From Hypoxylon rubiginosum (taxonomy: Eukaryota > Ascomycota > Sordariomycetes > Xylariales > Hypoxylaceae), in assembly GCA_902806565.1 (NCBI GenBank), contig CADCXA010000006.1, positions 124,001 to 188,000 of the forward strand: a DNA stretch of 64,000 bases, given 5' to 3'. Of the stretch, positions 47,077 through 58,347 are shown piece after piece (position 1 is the stretch's first letter; each line of letters opens with the position of its first letter). The translations under genes were made by a program, and so were the position numbers. The notes under the pieces were generated by a model that did not search any database, was not told where the DNA came from, and saw nothing but the letters and a program-made list of their open reading frames with translations.

Positions 47077-49349
47077 TCAGCTCTTCCAGTCGCCGGGGCG
47101 CCCCGTGTAGTACGTCGAGTAGCTGTTCGTGTGCGTGGCGCTGGCCGTGCCGTTGCTCTTGTACGTGGCCGTCACCTTCTCCGCCCCGTCCGCGACGACG
47201 AGGTCGCCGAGGACGCGCCGGAAGAGCTCGAGCGCGGCTTTCGGTTGGTAGTAGGGCACCTCGTGGCCCGACTCGTACACGCGCGTGAAGCTGAAGTTGC
47301 CGTACTGCCGGCTCTCGCCGTACTCGACCTCGTCCACCACGAAGGGCGCGTAGCCCGCGCTCGCGAACTCGGCCGCGTGCGTGTAGTTCACCTGCAGGGA
47401 GACGGCTTCGCCGCCCATCCAGTTGCAGATGTAATCCTGTGGCCTCGTTAGCATGGCTATCTTAAAGCCATACATAGGTATGCTTTAACGGGGGGATGCG
47501 TAGGACATGAGACTTACAGCATCACCGTAGATCATCGCGATCCGGACTCCGTAACCTAGAAGGCCTTCGAGATCCTGCAGCAGGTTGGGGTAGACGAAAT
47601 CGCCAGAGTAATCGAATCCGATCCAGATATCCTGAGAACTCGTAGAGGTGTAGTTGATATCGACACCGATGGCGTTCTGCACCTTTGCCGAGTTCAGGTA
47701 ATCGACCCAATAGCCAGGTGGGATATTGGCATCGTATTCTGCTCTGATGTCATAAGGATTCCGTCCGCTCACCACACTGTTCGACGTTAGAAACTTATCA
47801 CCCTAATGAGTTGATGTGTAGGCTTGGAAAGTGGACACCAATGAGCATTGGCGACCGCCATACGGCACTCTCGTCGCGTATTTGATGCGAATGAATAGGT
47901 AGAGATCTGATATTCGACTAAATATGAGAAATTCCGGGGATATACTTACTAATAAGGCGATTCCACGAGCGAACGACAAATAGCTGTAGCTTGCGAGCAC
48001 GTAGCCTGGCCGTCTGGGGTGGAACGGTCTTGAGCGATACACGAGTCGATCGCGTCTCTGCAGCCCCCGGGGAAGTAGTAATTCATCTTCATGTAGTTGT
48101 ACATGGTCTCGTTGACCGCTTCAATCCCGTACGTGTTTCGGTACGCAAGCTCCGGATAGTAAGGAGCTTGGATACGCTCAGAAATTATGCCGTTTATAAT
48201 ACCGAGCGTGTGCATTTCAAGCGCTACACCGGAGATGTTGCCATTCTGGATGAGTTCGTTCTGGTCGTAGAAGTATTTGAAGAACGTCGGACCATAATCT
48301 AGTTCATAAAAATGTTAGTAACTTTATGGATTGTGCTCCAGGTGCCTAGCCGCATCTAAAATTTGAAGGAGTAAATGAATCACTTTACGTACTACAAAGG
48401 AGTTAGTAAAGTCGAGAAGATACAAGGTGCTCTATACATACCGTCCGCCATAACTCTCCGTCCAGAGGTTGAAACTGCGCGAGGCGACCGTTGCATCGAG
48501 GACAGGGAGGGTTTCGATGAAGGCTTGCACGACCTCCCATGTGCCCACGGCTGCCAACTCTGTCGTGTCGAAGCGGTACGGGTCGACCTCACTGTAGCGG
48601 CCATCGGGATTGGAGGAGTTGACAGGCAGTCCGGTGGTCTGGTTGACAATGCCTACGACAGTGTCGGCGTACGAGAAACCAACTCCAATGGGCTGCGAGA
48701 GGAACAGAAGGTTGCTGACTTCGTTCCAGGCGTAAGGGTTCACGACTGAGGTGCCGTTATGCGTGACATTACATGGACCAAGTTCTATTTGAAGCGTTTA
48801 GTGCATATTTCAATGAGATTTGTAGAATAGCAAATATCATGAATTTTAAAAAGGGGGTAAAAAGGGGGAGCGAGATCAGCGCACTGGCCACCAAGCCAAT
48901 GTCAATAGGATCCACTTAAAAGAAAAATAAAACAACATTTTCAGAAAGTCGCTGCAACATCAACAAAATAGAATACCTTCAAAGAGTCCTATTAAAGAAT
49001 CGCTACCCGGTCCACCGTTGAGCCATAGAGTAATCGGCGCTTCATTAGGATTATGCCTGGCTTCGAAGAACCAGAAGAACATGTGGAAGTCGTCTGCGAG
49101 GTCGACGTATCCAGAATACGAGTTAACACCTGGTGTTGTCTCACAGACTCCCTCGAGCTCGGGCTCCTTGTAACGAATTGTGGCGCCTCCCGGTGAAGTG
49201 ATGGTCTTGACGCCCGTGGGCTCGGCTGGGACCTGTTTCTTGATCAACTTCTCGATGTGCTCCGGCAGGGAGCCCGCGGATGCGAGGCAAGCGTAAAGAG
49301 AAAAAAGCTGGAAGGCTGCCGAAGCAGACCTTCTCCCGAGTCCGTACAT
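47077..49349 (-). CDS. Secreted serine carboxypeptidase, family S10, with a frame conflict
   Basis: Five exons: 49349..48977, 48784..48442, 48298..47950, 47776..47518 and 47436..47077. The start is [13 protein letters not shown], followed by a hydrophobic signal peptide. S10 landmarks: [42 protein letters not shown], the catalytic Ser in LWTESYGG, the Asp region [17 protein letters not shown] and the His in [11 protein letters not shown], so all three catalytic residues are present. About 560 residues, the size of carboxypeptidase S1-type enzymes. The introns at 48785..48976, 47777..47949 and 47437..47517 join in phase. The one after ESYGG does not: the only canonical donor (48441, GTATGT) leaves two codon bases, while the acceptor exon at 48298 needs one. 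The summed exon length is 1,684 bases, one too many. Either a one-base insertion, a non-canonical donor or an assembly error is present. Confidence 0.82.
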
Positions 49350-51620
49350 GGTTGTTTTTGCAGACAACCCCGGTGCGGTCGCGTTCACCTCGATAACTTT
49401 GGACGGAGGGGCGAGGTTGAAGAACGGAGAGGAAGAGAGGTCGCATGGAATGCAAGCCCACGTCGGTGACTCTTATAAATCCATGTTTATCCCGTGGGTA
49501 GATAGGGATCGACTCTGTACCGAATCTCACACCGCGCCGCACGACTCTGCATGGAAGCTCCTGCAAGGTGATTTCCGAACCCCCTGCAACACCGTCTGCA
49601 ACACTCCCCACTCTTTACTTTCGTGGGCAACTGAGCAGGACATCAGTCTGTGGAGTGACGTGCTTGAATAATTCGCAAGGCTTTCTAGCCCTTCGATAAC
49701 AACGTCGTAAATCATCTGCCGTGGTGGACACGAAAGAGACAACCCTTCGGGGCTCGATGTAACTTTGGCATGTAAACATGTTGGAAAGGCCGTCGGTATC
49801 CGTGTCCGTATTCTTGCTTGCTTTTTCTGTTTTCTTTTTTCTTTTTTCTTTTTTCTTTTTTTTGCTGGCACCTAGCATCGGGGGCGCATCCGAGTACCAA
49901 ATTGGCGGGGTAATGCTGCAGCAGATCGTCATCACAATCGTCAGCTAGGTAACTCTAGACCAGGTAATCCGTCAGCGCGGGTTGCATTCATGTATAACTT
50001 GGGATTTCTACTACTGTTCGAGTAAACTGTTTGTGCGGATACGTTATCTATCGACTAGGTCAAGGGGGTCGAAAGGGGGGGTTATAAGTGAGATATTACA
50101 TTCCCTTGCCTAAGGTTAGGTAATCTCCAACAATCTCCAATTCCGCGGCCTAACAGCCTGAGATTTTGTTAATGACGGCTCCTGCTAGAGTTCGAATTAA
50201 GACATCTTATTTTTCAGACATGAAAGGTCAACTCCAGCTCGATGTATCTTAACCATCATCGTTAAAGATGTTGGTGAGATTCATAGCAAGCCTCATACTA
50301 AGTCTCCTCCTTCTACTTCGCAACTTTCAGGCCTTTGATAAATCATTAAAAAATGACAGGGCCAGCTGGCGTCAGCGGGGTGCATTCCAGCCAGCCCTGT
50401 TAGCCTTATGCGTTCATTCCTTGATACGTAGGTGCCTAGGAGGCAGGTAACTCGTCAATAGTCAAAAATGACTAAATTCCCTGGTTCCTCGCTTCATTTT
50501 ATCCATTCCTAGGCAGCGACTTTATCAACCACCTTTAGCACACTGTTGTTGCTAGTCTGGTCGACGATACCTAACTCAACCGAGTCTAGGTACTTGTGCG
50601 GGTTGAACACACCCACGCCCCCCGCGAACCCGCGCAAGTAATACCTTGAGCCGCCTCGTATAAACCCCATCCGAACTTATGCATGTTGGACCAATCTCAC
50701 TTCGCATCCTTATTGTCAAAGCGCATTGTCATAGCGGGACTATGGCCGAACTCCGATGTAACCACCCTAACCACGCGGGACAGGCGCATCCGTTCATTTG
50801 GCCGACAGGCCGACATCATTAGATGCCGATGTTGCCATCATTTGGTAACTGCCTGCCTAGGCTAGGTAGGTAAGCTAAAACTTGCTTTGCGCAATCAACA
50901 TGGGCATGTAAGCTGTTGAAATACGATGAGAGAATATCAGCCAGGGTTACACGACCTCCTGGTGGCGTCTTTTATTTCCCGCGGCGGCGTGAGTCGGATT
51001 CGAAGTGCGATACGTCAGCGCCGTTAGGATCACGGCACCAGTCTTCCGGTAGATTGCCGCCGCGACAATTTAGAAGAGGCTGAAGCTTAGATGCCGCAGA
51101 TCACCATCTACGTAGACGACGCGGAAGTGGCATAGGATAGCTTCGCTCTCGATCTGCTTCCGAAGCTAGTGTAGTAGCAAATTTTCTTCGTGAAGCCGCC
51201 AGAGGGACATTGACTTAAGACCCGGCATATGACGTGAGGAAGATGACTCAGGAGAGGTACTCAGCTGGCATTTCAATTAACGATAGGTCATTTGAGTGTG
51301 AGCGAACACTGAAATTCTCCTCCCTGACTATCATAATCCTACTCGCGAACCCGTAGCTGCAAGCTTCCAGATTTTCAGCACCAAGTACATCCAATTAACG
51401 ATCGATTCTAGGAACGCGTCCCACGAAGCTGGGACCATCAACACGTTTTAGCAGAGGCTTCCGTCGATTAGGTAGGTACTGATTATTTGCACTTCGCTCT
51501 TTAAAGCCAGACAGCTCTACTCCTTCAGTATGATCATTACACCCCTTGAGCATTGGCAATGACATCTGGACCGAGATCGAAGCGCGTCTTCCTTAACTCG
51601 AGATCCACGACATCCGATGA
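49350..51620. other. Intergenic stretch, no gene seen
   Basis: About 2.3 kb with no supported gene. A pyrimidine tract of repeated C-T6 units lies at 49821..49863. TAGG/CCTA motifs occur near 50430 and 50860. The first few hundred bases are the S10 gene's promoter. Confidence 0.55.
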
Positions 51621-52080
51621 TCATTCCTGAAGGTGGAAAGCCCGGGGACTCTCGGTCGTGGTTTCGTATGCTACCCGAAAGCTATAATAATAATCGCCGC
51701 CCGTGCGACCATCGATGGGTTCTACCAGCCAGGTGAAGCTCCCCTCGGAGAACTTTACAGCTTCTAATGGATTTATAACAGTTAGAGATATACAGCAGGT
51801 TCTGAAACCGATGTAAGTAAGTTCGGGACCAACCGTCGAGGACAATATCCATTTCCTTGAAATCATAAACCGGGAATTGGCTCTGGCCAGGGTTTACAAG
51901 GATTGGGTCCGTCAAAAACGAGGTTATCGTCAGTTGAAACGTGTCCGTCCTGTCTTCGGGTTTCCACTCCAGCACGAACTCAGTGCCCGGATCGTAGTAA
52001 GCGCCGACCGGTATGTCGTTCAAGAACTGGATGGCTTGTGCGACTCCGGCGAGGAGGGCGGGGATTGCCAGTAACTTCAT
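51621..52080 (-). CDS. Small secreted Kre9/Knh1-like N-domain protein
   Basis: Two exons: 52080..51834 and 51763..51621; a 70-bp intron (GTTGGT ... TTAG), phase 1; 129 residues. The ATG at 52080 is followed by a clean signal peptide (MKLLAIPALLAGVAQA, cleavage probably before IQF). The mature part has the Ig/FN3-like beta-strand pattern IPVGAYYDPGTEFVLEWKP, DTFQLTITSFL, then EGSFTWLVEPI and GDYYYSFRVAYETTTESPRA. This resembles the domain at the N-terminus of Kre9/Knh1-type cell-wall proteins and many fungal secreted proteins, but no Ser/Thr-rich tail or GPI signal follows. Likely secreted or wall-associated; exact role unknown. The donor GTTGGT is weak, but the join reads VLDEAVKFSEG and is in phase. 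Confidence 0.75.
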
Positions 52081-53234
52081 CGTGGACCTGATAAACTGTC
52101 GCTTTTTTGTTGTTGATAGAGAATATGCTAACACGGTAGAAAAATTGGGAAATACGGCGCTTCAAATACTCGCTAGATTCCGCGGCTCTTCAGAGTAGCA
52201 ACGGATTTAAGTGACATTTCCCCATGGTTTAAAAGGGGGATACAGTAATCTAAGTCGGACCCAGGCACATCGGTCACGATCCTGCATATAATAAATGCCG
52301 GGTTTGCATGGAACTTTCCTCCAAAGGCAGGTCGACCAGTCTACCTAGTATGTAGATCTGGGTTTTGACATTCGTTGAGGTAGCTCACACTCTATATCAA
52401 GAACCTCACTTATCTCGGTGCTCTTATGACGGGGTCAACAAGTTAACTCGCATTACCTAATATCGCCGTCGCGTAAGAAGCGCGGCAATATTTTAGATCC
52501 CGGAAACGTCGGATGGAGCTCTGCGGGATATGCGCATCGCGTGGTACGACCTGGGGCTGCTCGGGGAATTGATGACATTTGAAGGGGTCGAACGGGTCGT
52601 CCCGCCGCATACGACCAGGGTTCGGATCTGGGGTATTCGGACCGGGTCATTCGGATCAAGTGTGGCGAGCTGCCAGATCGAGGCGCCGGATTTAAAGGTG
52701 CGGAGGTCCGAGGCCGACCACGAGTTGTTCAAAGTCTACTGGTGCCTGGTATTCTTTGGCATGATGTGCGTCCGCAATGCGCATTGGACAGTAAGTCAAC
52801 GACGCTTACTAGTCTTGTAGCTTGGTCACGCATGAAGCGCAACGGTGAACATGCCGACCTGCAATTTTTTGTTGCCGGTAGAGTATTGGAATGCGTCGGA
52901 CGTAGGGGAGTTTGCGTACTACGTTGCAAGGCAGTAGTAGAATAGTAATATCTTTATGGGAGAACGTTACCCGCGATTCAGGGTCCGGGCGTGCATAGGC
53001 TAGGTGTCGTATTGTGTGATGGGTATTGGATAGTCTTGATATATCTGTACGTCTGTATTCTGGTAAACACACTCCCGTCGTCGCGTCTCGCCGTCCCGGG
53101 TAACACGTGATATTCGGAGATTTTCATGATCCTTATCGCGCGCATCCCCCCTAATCTAGGCTTACCATCACAGCCTAACCTCGTAACAATAACATTGAAT
53201 ACCTACCTGGTACAATAATGACGATCTATGTTAT
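52081..53234. other. Intergenic stretch with a doubtful ORF
   Basis: An ATG frame at 52530..52820 on the plus strand (96 residues, with RVRIWGIRTGSFGSS and CQIEAPDLKVRR) looks somewhat protein-like but has no family I recognise and no start context or neighbour in support. It may be a gene relic. The rest is non-coding. Confidence 0.3.
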
Positions 53235-55413
53235 ATGACCGAAATGTCTATTTGCAGCCAATGCCAAAATGCTGTTTCCTGGGCATCTCTACATAAAGAG
53301 GACAGACAGTCGTCGGTTTTAACATGGCGTCGGCCTTCAAGACTTGGCAACAGCCAGACGATCGAGCATCATACCGACTTGGCAGCTTTACTCACATCTT
53401 CGTCTACTTGTCATATATGCAAGTTCTTATCCTCGTTTATTCCTAGTGCGGAGCCGGGACGCACTGGCTTTCTGGCTTCGTTTGATGGTTATTCGGTGAA
53501 GCTCGTCGAAACCAGAACTCAACGGTCGCTCGCAACTTGTTTACAAGTAGAATTATGGCAACCCGATGACTCGGGTTATACCAGCTGGTTCAATACCGGA
53601 ACTTTGAGGACTCGAGGCCCAATAATTGGCGTTTGTCAGAAATCTAGTCAGTATGAATGAACTCATTCATGTTCAATTGACAATTGCTACTCAGCATATA
53701 ATTAATATGCAAATGGTCTACTTAGCTAATTGGCAGGTATGTTTACCTACCTCACAATCAGGTCCTTTAAGTGAACGCGCTATCTGGAGTAGCCAGGCCT
53801 CAACTTTGATGGGAAGAGTCCGAGTAATCAGCGACTGGCTCAGAAATTGCAAGGAAGATCATTCAATATGCGCCAAACATAATCAAAAGACGCTTCCAAC
53901 GAGACTCCTTGACATTGGGAATGAGAGCGACGCTTATATTAGGCTGATATACTCGAGAAGTATCGATCACGCATCAGATAACGTTCAGTACATTGCTCTT
54001 AGTCACTGCTGGGGCTCACCAACTACCCCTATTCATCGCACTACGAAAAGAAACCATCAAGAACATCTAAACAAAATCATAATAGCAGGACTACCGCAGA
54101 CATTCAGAGATGCCATTACAGTGTCTCGAGCCCTACATATCCGCTACCTCTGGATTGACTCGCTTTGCATCATTCAAGATGATGAAGCCGATTGGGCAAA
54201 CGAGGCCGGTAAGATGGCTCATGTGTATGAGGGATGCTACTTTACCATTGCCGCTACATCCTCTGAAGACGGCGACGGCGGGCTTTTTCTCGATTCTGCG
54301 ACCCCGGCATCTGAAATCCTAGAGCAAGATGCACCCGTTAATGAAGCGGAGCCGACATGCCTCGTTAGGTACCCGTTGGCTGCACTTAGAACCATCTGGG
54401 ATGCTCCATTGAGTAAGAGGGCATGGGTCGTGCAAGAACAGATCCTCTCCCCACGTCTCGTACATTTCGCTCGGGGCCAACTATGGTACCAATGCCAATT
54501 TGGTATAGAATCGGAAGACGGAACAATGAACATTCCCGGATTCCCAAGCTTCAAAGCAGATGCGATGATAGACTCCGGGCCTTCGGATTCGATGGCGACT
54601 CGGGATCTTAGCACACCACTCCAATCCATAAATACGTGGTGGTCGTGGGTAACGGAGTACTCCTCCCGCTCACTGACCTTTTACGCCGATAGAATCGCTG
54701 CCATTGCTGGAATTATAAGCAACTATAAGGAGAGTATAGGAGATCGCCCATTGTTGGGGTTATGGGAAGGAAGCATATGGTTTGATCTCGGCTGGTACAT
54801 TGACTATGACATTGGTCCGAGCATTGAAGACCGCCACATAGCAGCTAAGTATGATTACTAGTAACCTACACTCAGTTATCCAGTAGCATCAACTAACATA
54901 TCCTAACGGAATTTTAGTATACCCAAGTGGTCATGGCTATCGATACAACCTTCATATAAGCTAGTGCCTGCGACGAAACTTGATCAGCAGAAATGGAGTG
55001 AAGCTCAGAACAAGGTGAAGATGCTGAAAGCCGACATCATATGGGAAGGACTCCCACATACCTCAAACATCTCGGCAGCCACCCTGGTCGTTTCGGGCCT
55101 TCTGGAGCCGCTGAACTTCTCCCTGCCTCCGCCTAGGGGAAAGCTCAAGATGCGGTTGGACTTTGACGCTCCTTGGGATGGGTTTCTCGACTTCTCGATC
55201 TTTCTTGACTGCGCTATCGAAGAAGACGAGAACCAAGGATTCTGTGCCCTCCTCCTCTTCTCGACCTCGATCTATGAGTACATCCTACTACTTCGGAATC
55301 CGGACAGCGCAGACGGTGGATACCAGCGCCTTGGGGCGGGGAGAACTCATCGACCTCGAGGCCATCCTGGTCTCTTTCAGAAGCCGACGTGGACACAGGT
55401 CACGCTTATATAA
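53235..55413 (+). CDS. HET-domain (heterokaryon incompatibility) protein
   Basis: Three exons: 53235..53646, 53762..54848 and 54918..55413, about 664 residues. The second intron (GTATGA, CTAAC branch, TTTTAG) is firm; the first (GTCAGT at 53647, CAATCAG at 53761) is in phase but its ends are less certain. The N-terminus CSQCQNAVSWASL and CHICKFL carries Cys pairs. The HET domain spans about residues 230-390: YIALSHCWGS, FRDAITVSRALHIRYLWIDS, LCIIQDDEADWANEAGKMA, CYFTIAATSSEDGDGGLF and KRAWVVQEQILSPRLVHFA, with the usual three blocks in order. IPKWSWLSIQ begins the C-terminal region. HET proteins act in nonself recognition and programmed cell death in filamentous fungi; many have no known role. 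Near the 3' end a second frame stays open (see findings), so the last ~30 residues are unsure. Confidence 0.88.
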
Positions 55414-55577
55414 AGGACGTCACGGGCTTTGATCTCCGGGGTGAGTGTACAATACTAGCTTCGAACTCGGTAAGTAGAAGTCATTCAAACTAAGAATCAA
55501 AGTTGCGAGAAGAGATCACGATGAGGATAGTTAGCATAGAATGTGAGGTCAATTGCCAGACTTGAACTACCACTCAT

Positions 55578-56254
55578 CTAGGTTGCCCCTTGATGCTGTG
55601 TCTTAATGTGACGCTCCAAGTTGTCTCTCCTTGAAGTTCCCTTCTCTCGACATTTAGACTTGCAGCCGTCATAAGGGCAATAATAAATCCTGGAGCTTTC
55701 CACTACTTCTTGATGTTTTTCTCGGTAATGACGGTCAAGATCCTTCTTGTATCGGAACTTCCTGTCGCACACCCCGACCGTGCATTTGAACGGCGGATGA
55801 TGCTTCTTGTGATGGGTGCTTTTCGGACGTGAGTTTCACAGAATCGAAGGGGGACGAAAATGGAGATATGAACGTACTTTAGAAGATGCTTCTTGTCAAA
55901 TGACTCTAAACACTCGTGGCATTGGTATGCTCCGCCAGTTGGAAGAGTAGTAGAAGCCGAAGGATTCGATGTCTGAGTTGGCGGGTCTGGATCCTGACGA
56001 GGAACACCTCTATGCGTTGGACGTTGTGATAAGGAGTGAGGTTGGACGTCAACGTCCGCATAAGTTACTGTTTCTCTTGGCCAATCTTGCTCCGGCAAAG
56101 TTCCATCCTGTCCAGCGGGTAGAACAGTGTCTGCACTTGACGACTGGGGCCAGTCGTAGCTAGGTAAGGGGCCTTCTTGGCCTGAGCCAACCCAAGACGG
56201 GTCAACGTATGGAATGTAATCATTAGGTGGACAGTAGTCTGGGTCAGTGGACAA
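55578..56254 (-). CDS. C2H2 zinc-finger protein, 5' end unresolved
   Basis: Two exons are visible: up to 55878 and 55818..55578, with a 59-bp intron (GTACGT ... AAAAG), phase 2; the join reads FDKKHLLNTHHKKHHPP. Finger 1 is YQCHECLESF with HLLNTH, finger 2 is FKCTVGVCDRKFRYKKDLDR with H-x4-H (HYREKH), finger 3 is YYCPYDGCKSK with NLERHIKTQH; so three fingers at the C-terminus. The region before them is Pro/Asp/Ser-rich (STDPDYCPPNDYIPYVDPSW). The frame runs from at least 56254 (a TTG) back to a stop near 56311 with no ATG. An upstream exon joined at the TTTCTAG near 56265 is likely, but I could not find a convincing one. DNA-binding regulator by inference. About 0.16 kb separates its stop from that of the HET gene (convergent). 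Confidence 0.7.
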
Positions 56255-56665
56255 TGGGTCCCGACTAGAAATTGAAGTGGGCTTGCCAAGAAACGAGGAA
56301 GAAGTGAACTACCCGACGGGAGATGGATAGATACAAGCCGAAGAAAGGAATGGCCGACGGAACAGTTGGTTGGATCCCCAAAATGAAGGTAAGTGAAAAC
56401 ACAGGTAAAGGATAGGATGCGGCAGGGGCTCCAGAGCCAACCGTGGGAGAGAAAGGGAAGAGGAAATGAGTATCTAAAGGACGAAGGTGGATATATGTAC
56501 TTGGCCGAGCAGCCCTTAGTGTCCGGCGCCTGCACATAACCTCGACAGGTATATCACCTGCAGTGCCAGGCAGGCTGGCGTCTTCAAAACATGTAGGCAG
56601 CCAAAATGACGCCTTGCTGCTACTCATTTGGAGACTTGGGTGTCTACTATTGGTCAATGAGGATG

Positions 56666-56775
56666 GTAGGCCTCAAATTTCAACGTTTCGTGGAACGTCA
56701 TCATGCAAGCCCAAAACAGCTGCGGTAAGTAGCACATCTACGGCGAATGAGATCAAAGTAGTAGGCCTCAAATTT
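56666..56775. promoter_or_regulatory. 15-bp direct repeat in the promoter of the 56964 gene
   Basis: The 15-mer GTAGGCCTCAAATTT occurs at 56666..56680 and again, identical and in the same direction, at 56761..56775. The copies are 95 bp apart, start to start, and lie about 290 and 190 bp upstream of the ATG at 56964. Each contains the palindrome AGGCCT. It could be a paired regulator-binding site or a small duplication. Confidence 0.45.
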
Positions 56776-56851
56776 AGAATGGGTGCGGATTGGTCCGCAT
56801 GTGCTATTTGCAATGCTTTCGGGATCTTGGGAAAGTTGGTGGGTGATGTTG

Positions 56852-56858
56852 TATAAAG
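56852..56858 (+). promoter_or_regulatory. TATA box
   Basis: TATAAAG, 106 bp upstream of the ATG at 56964, a fitting distance for a TATA element with a short leader. This gene is one of the few in the window with an obvious TATA sequence. Confidence 0.4.
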
Positions 56859-56963
56859 GGACGTGAAAATTCCCAGGTTGAATTTCTCGTAGGCTTCGTC
56901 AGTACGCTGCAGTCTATTATAATTCTATCAAAAACTTGACCTACCATCTACAGACCATCTAAG

Positions 56964-57480
56964 ATGTCTTCTCTCTTCTGTTGCGGCTCCGCTAAGCCAT
57001 ACAAGCCAGGCTATCTCAACCATGAACCCAAGTTCAACACATTCATGGACTGGGCTGAATTCCCCAAAGAATCATCGCTTGCCACCGCCAAGGACGAGGA
57101 CGGTCAGAACGACAAGATCGACCTCGTCACCCTTGGGCCTAAATATGTTGTGCAGCTCGTTCGCCAGGTCAATTACGGACCGCTTGAATCTACACGGTAC
57201 TTTGCCCATGTCGAGGGCCAAGACGAACCCTTCATCGAGATCACCGAGAGCGACTTGATCGAGGCTAACTTTCAAAAACTCAACTCGTGAGTCCAATTAC
57301 TCTCAGTCCCTAGTGATGTGACATGTTCAGCTATTGACGAGAGAGGACACCAGGTATAAAAACTTCAAATGCGATACCCACAACAAATTCTTCGAGCTCA
57401 ACCTCTATCAGAAGGACCCTGTCAACAAGCATCACTGGCGCCGCAACATTGCTCGCCCCGCAGATTCGATCGACCTATGA
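56964..57480 (+). CDS. Small cytoplasmic protein of unknown function
   Basis: Two exons: 56964..57286 and 57354..57480; a 67-bp intron (GTGAGT ... CAG), phase 2, giving 149 residues; the join reads KLNSYKNFKCDTHN. The N-terminus MSSLFCCGSAKPYKPG has an adjacent Cys pair at positions 6-7, a possible palmitoylation site. The body is mixed alpha/beta with IDLVTLGPKYVVQLVRQVNY, YFAHVEGQDEPFIEI and ITESDLIEANFQKL. There is no signal peptide or membrane helix. I do not recognise the family. Good codon use, a TATA element and a phase-correct intron make the gene credible. Confidence 0.75.
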
Positions 57481-57729
57481 GCCGCAGCTCTGCAGTGAAC
57501 AGTGGAGTCTCATTCACAGATGTTATGTGTCCATTCATCTGGTCTGGTCAATACGGTAGCTAGCTAGCTAGGTAGCTTGGTAGTCAGAATGCAAAAGCAA
57601 ATTCAATGTAGACCATCGTTATTTATACGATACGTACGTGTGTAGTAGCAGGTAAACAATTTCGAAGTCATGAGATAAGAACCAAGGGAGCTGCTCTGCT
57701 AGGTTCTCATCCTCGCCCAATACACATCA

Positions 57730-58347
57730 TCAGTCCAAACCAGGCTCCCGCCACCAGCGGAAGCGGTGATGCACTACATGCGGCGCGGCCTTTCTCAGCT
57801 GGCCCATCCACCTCTCGGGGACGTCCCCGTACATATGAACGGAGCGAAGCTCCCTCAGCGACGCCACCATGGCGCAGAACTCCTCCTCCTTCTTTATATT
57901 GACGCGCTCCCGCCAGCCGACGTCGCTGACGGGCCGGGGCGCCCAGTCGACGACGAGGGTCGTTAGATGCGGGGCGCGCCCGACGACGGCGCCGAAGAAG
58001 GCGAGCCAGCTGTTCCACTTGGGGTACTCGGCCGTCAGCAGCAGCCAGAGCTTCTCGAGCCGCGCGAACCGCAGGGTCCCGTGGACGGCGAAGCCGATGC
58101 GCCGGTCGCTCCACCCGAGCGTCAGCACCCGCAGCGCCGCCCGCCCGTGGACGGCCGGGGACAGCTCCCGGTAGAGGGACTTGGAGGCGAGCATCAAGGG
58201 CGGGAGGGGCCGCGCGTGGGGCGGGCCGTCCAAGTACACGTGGTGGGGACGCAGCGTGTCCTCGAAATCGGTGTGGTCAAAGGCGAGGTAGAACTCATAG
58301 ATGCGCTCGCGCACCTCGAGCGGGAGGGAGAGTAGTGGTGATTCCAT
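57730..58347 (-). CDS. F-box-like protein
   Basis: Single exon. The ATG at 58347 gives 205 residues starting MESPLLSLPLEVRERIYEFY; the frame stays open to an ATG at 58509 (259 residues), but the extra N-terminus looks like upstream sequence. LLSLPLEVRERIYEFYL is the first helix pair of the fungal F-box-like family related to 2EXR. Next come PLPPLMLASKSLYRELSPAV and FARLEKLWLLLTAEYPKWNSW, a Leu-rich pattern of repeats. G+C is high, unlike the DNA on either side. Possible role as an SCF-type adaptor, by family only. Confidence 0.75.
   Translation of the reverse strand: MESPLLSLPLEVRERIYEFYLAFDHTDFEDTLRPHHVYLDGPPHARPLPPLMLASKSLYRELSPAVHGRAALRVLTLGWSDRRIGFAVHGTLRFARLEKLWLLLTAEYPKWNSWLAFFGAVVGRAPHLTTLVVDWAPRPVSDVGWRERVNIKKEEEFCAMVASLRELRSVHMYGDVPERWMGQLRKAAPHVVHHRFRWWREPGLD

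Noticed and set aside
48371..48393. A 3-base microexon (TAC) between two intron-like units in the S10 gene.
   Set aside because: It has good flanking signals but does not change the phase, so it does not resolve the frame conflict; kept only as a remark.
52493..52732. Minus-strand frame opposite 52530..52820.
   Set aside because: No motif, start context or intron; at best one of the two opposite frames is real, and neither can be supported.
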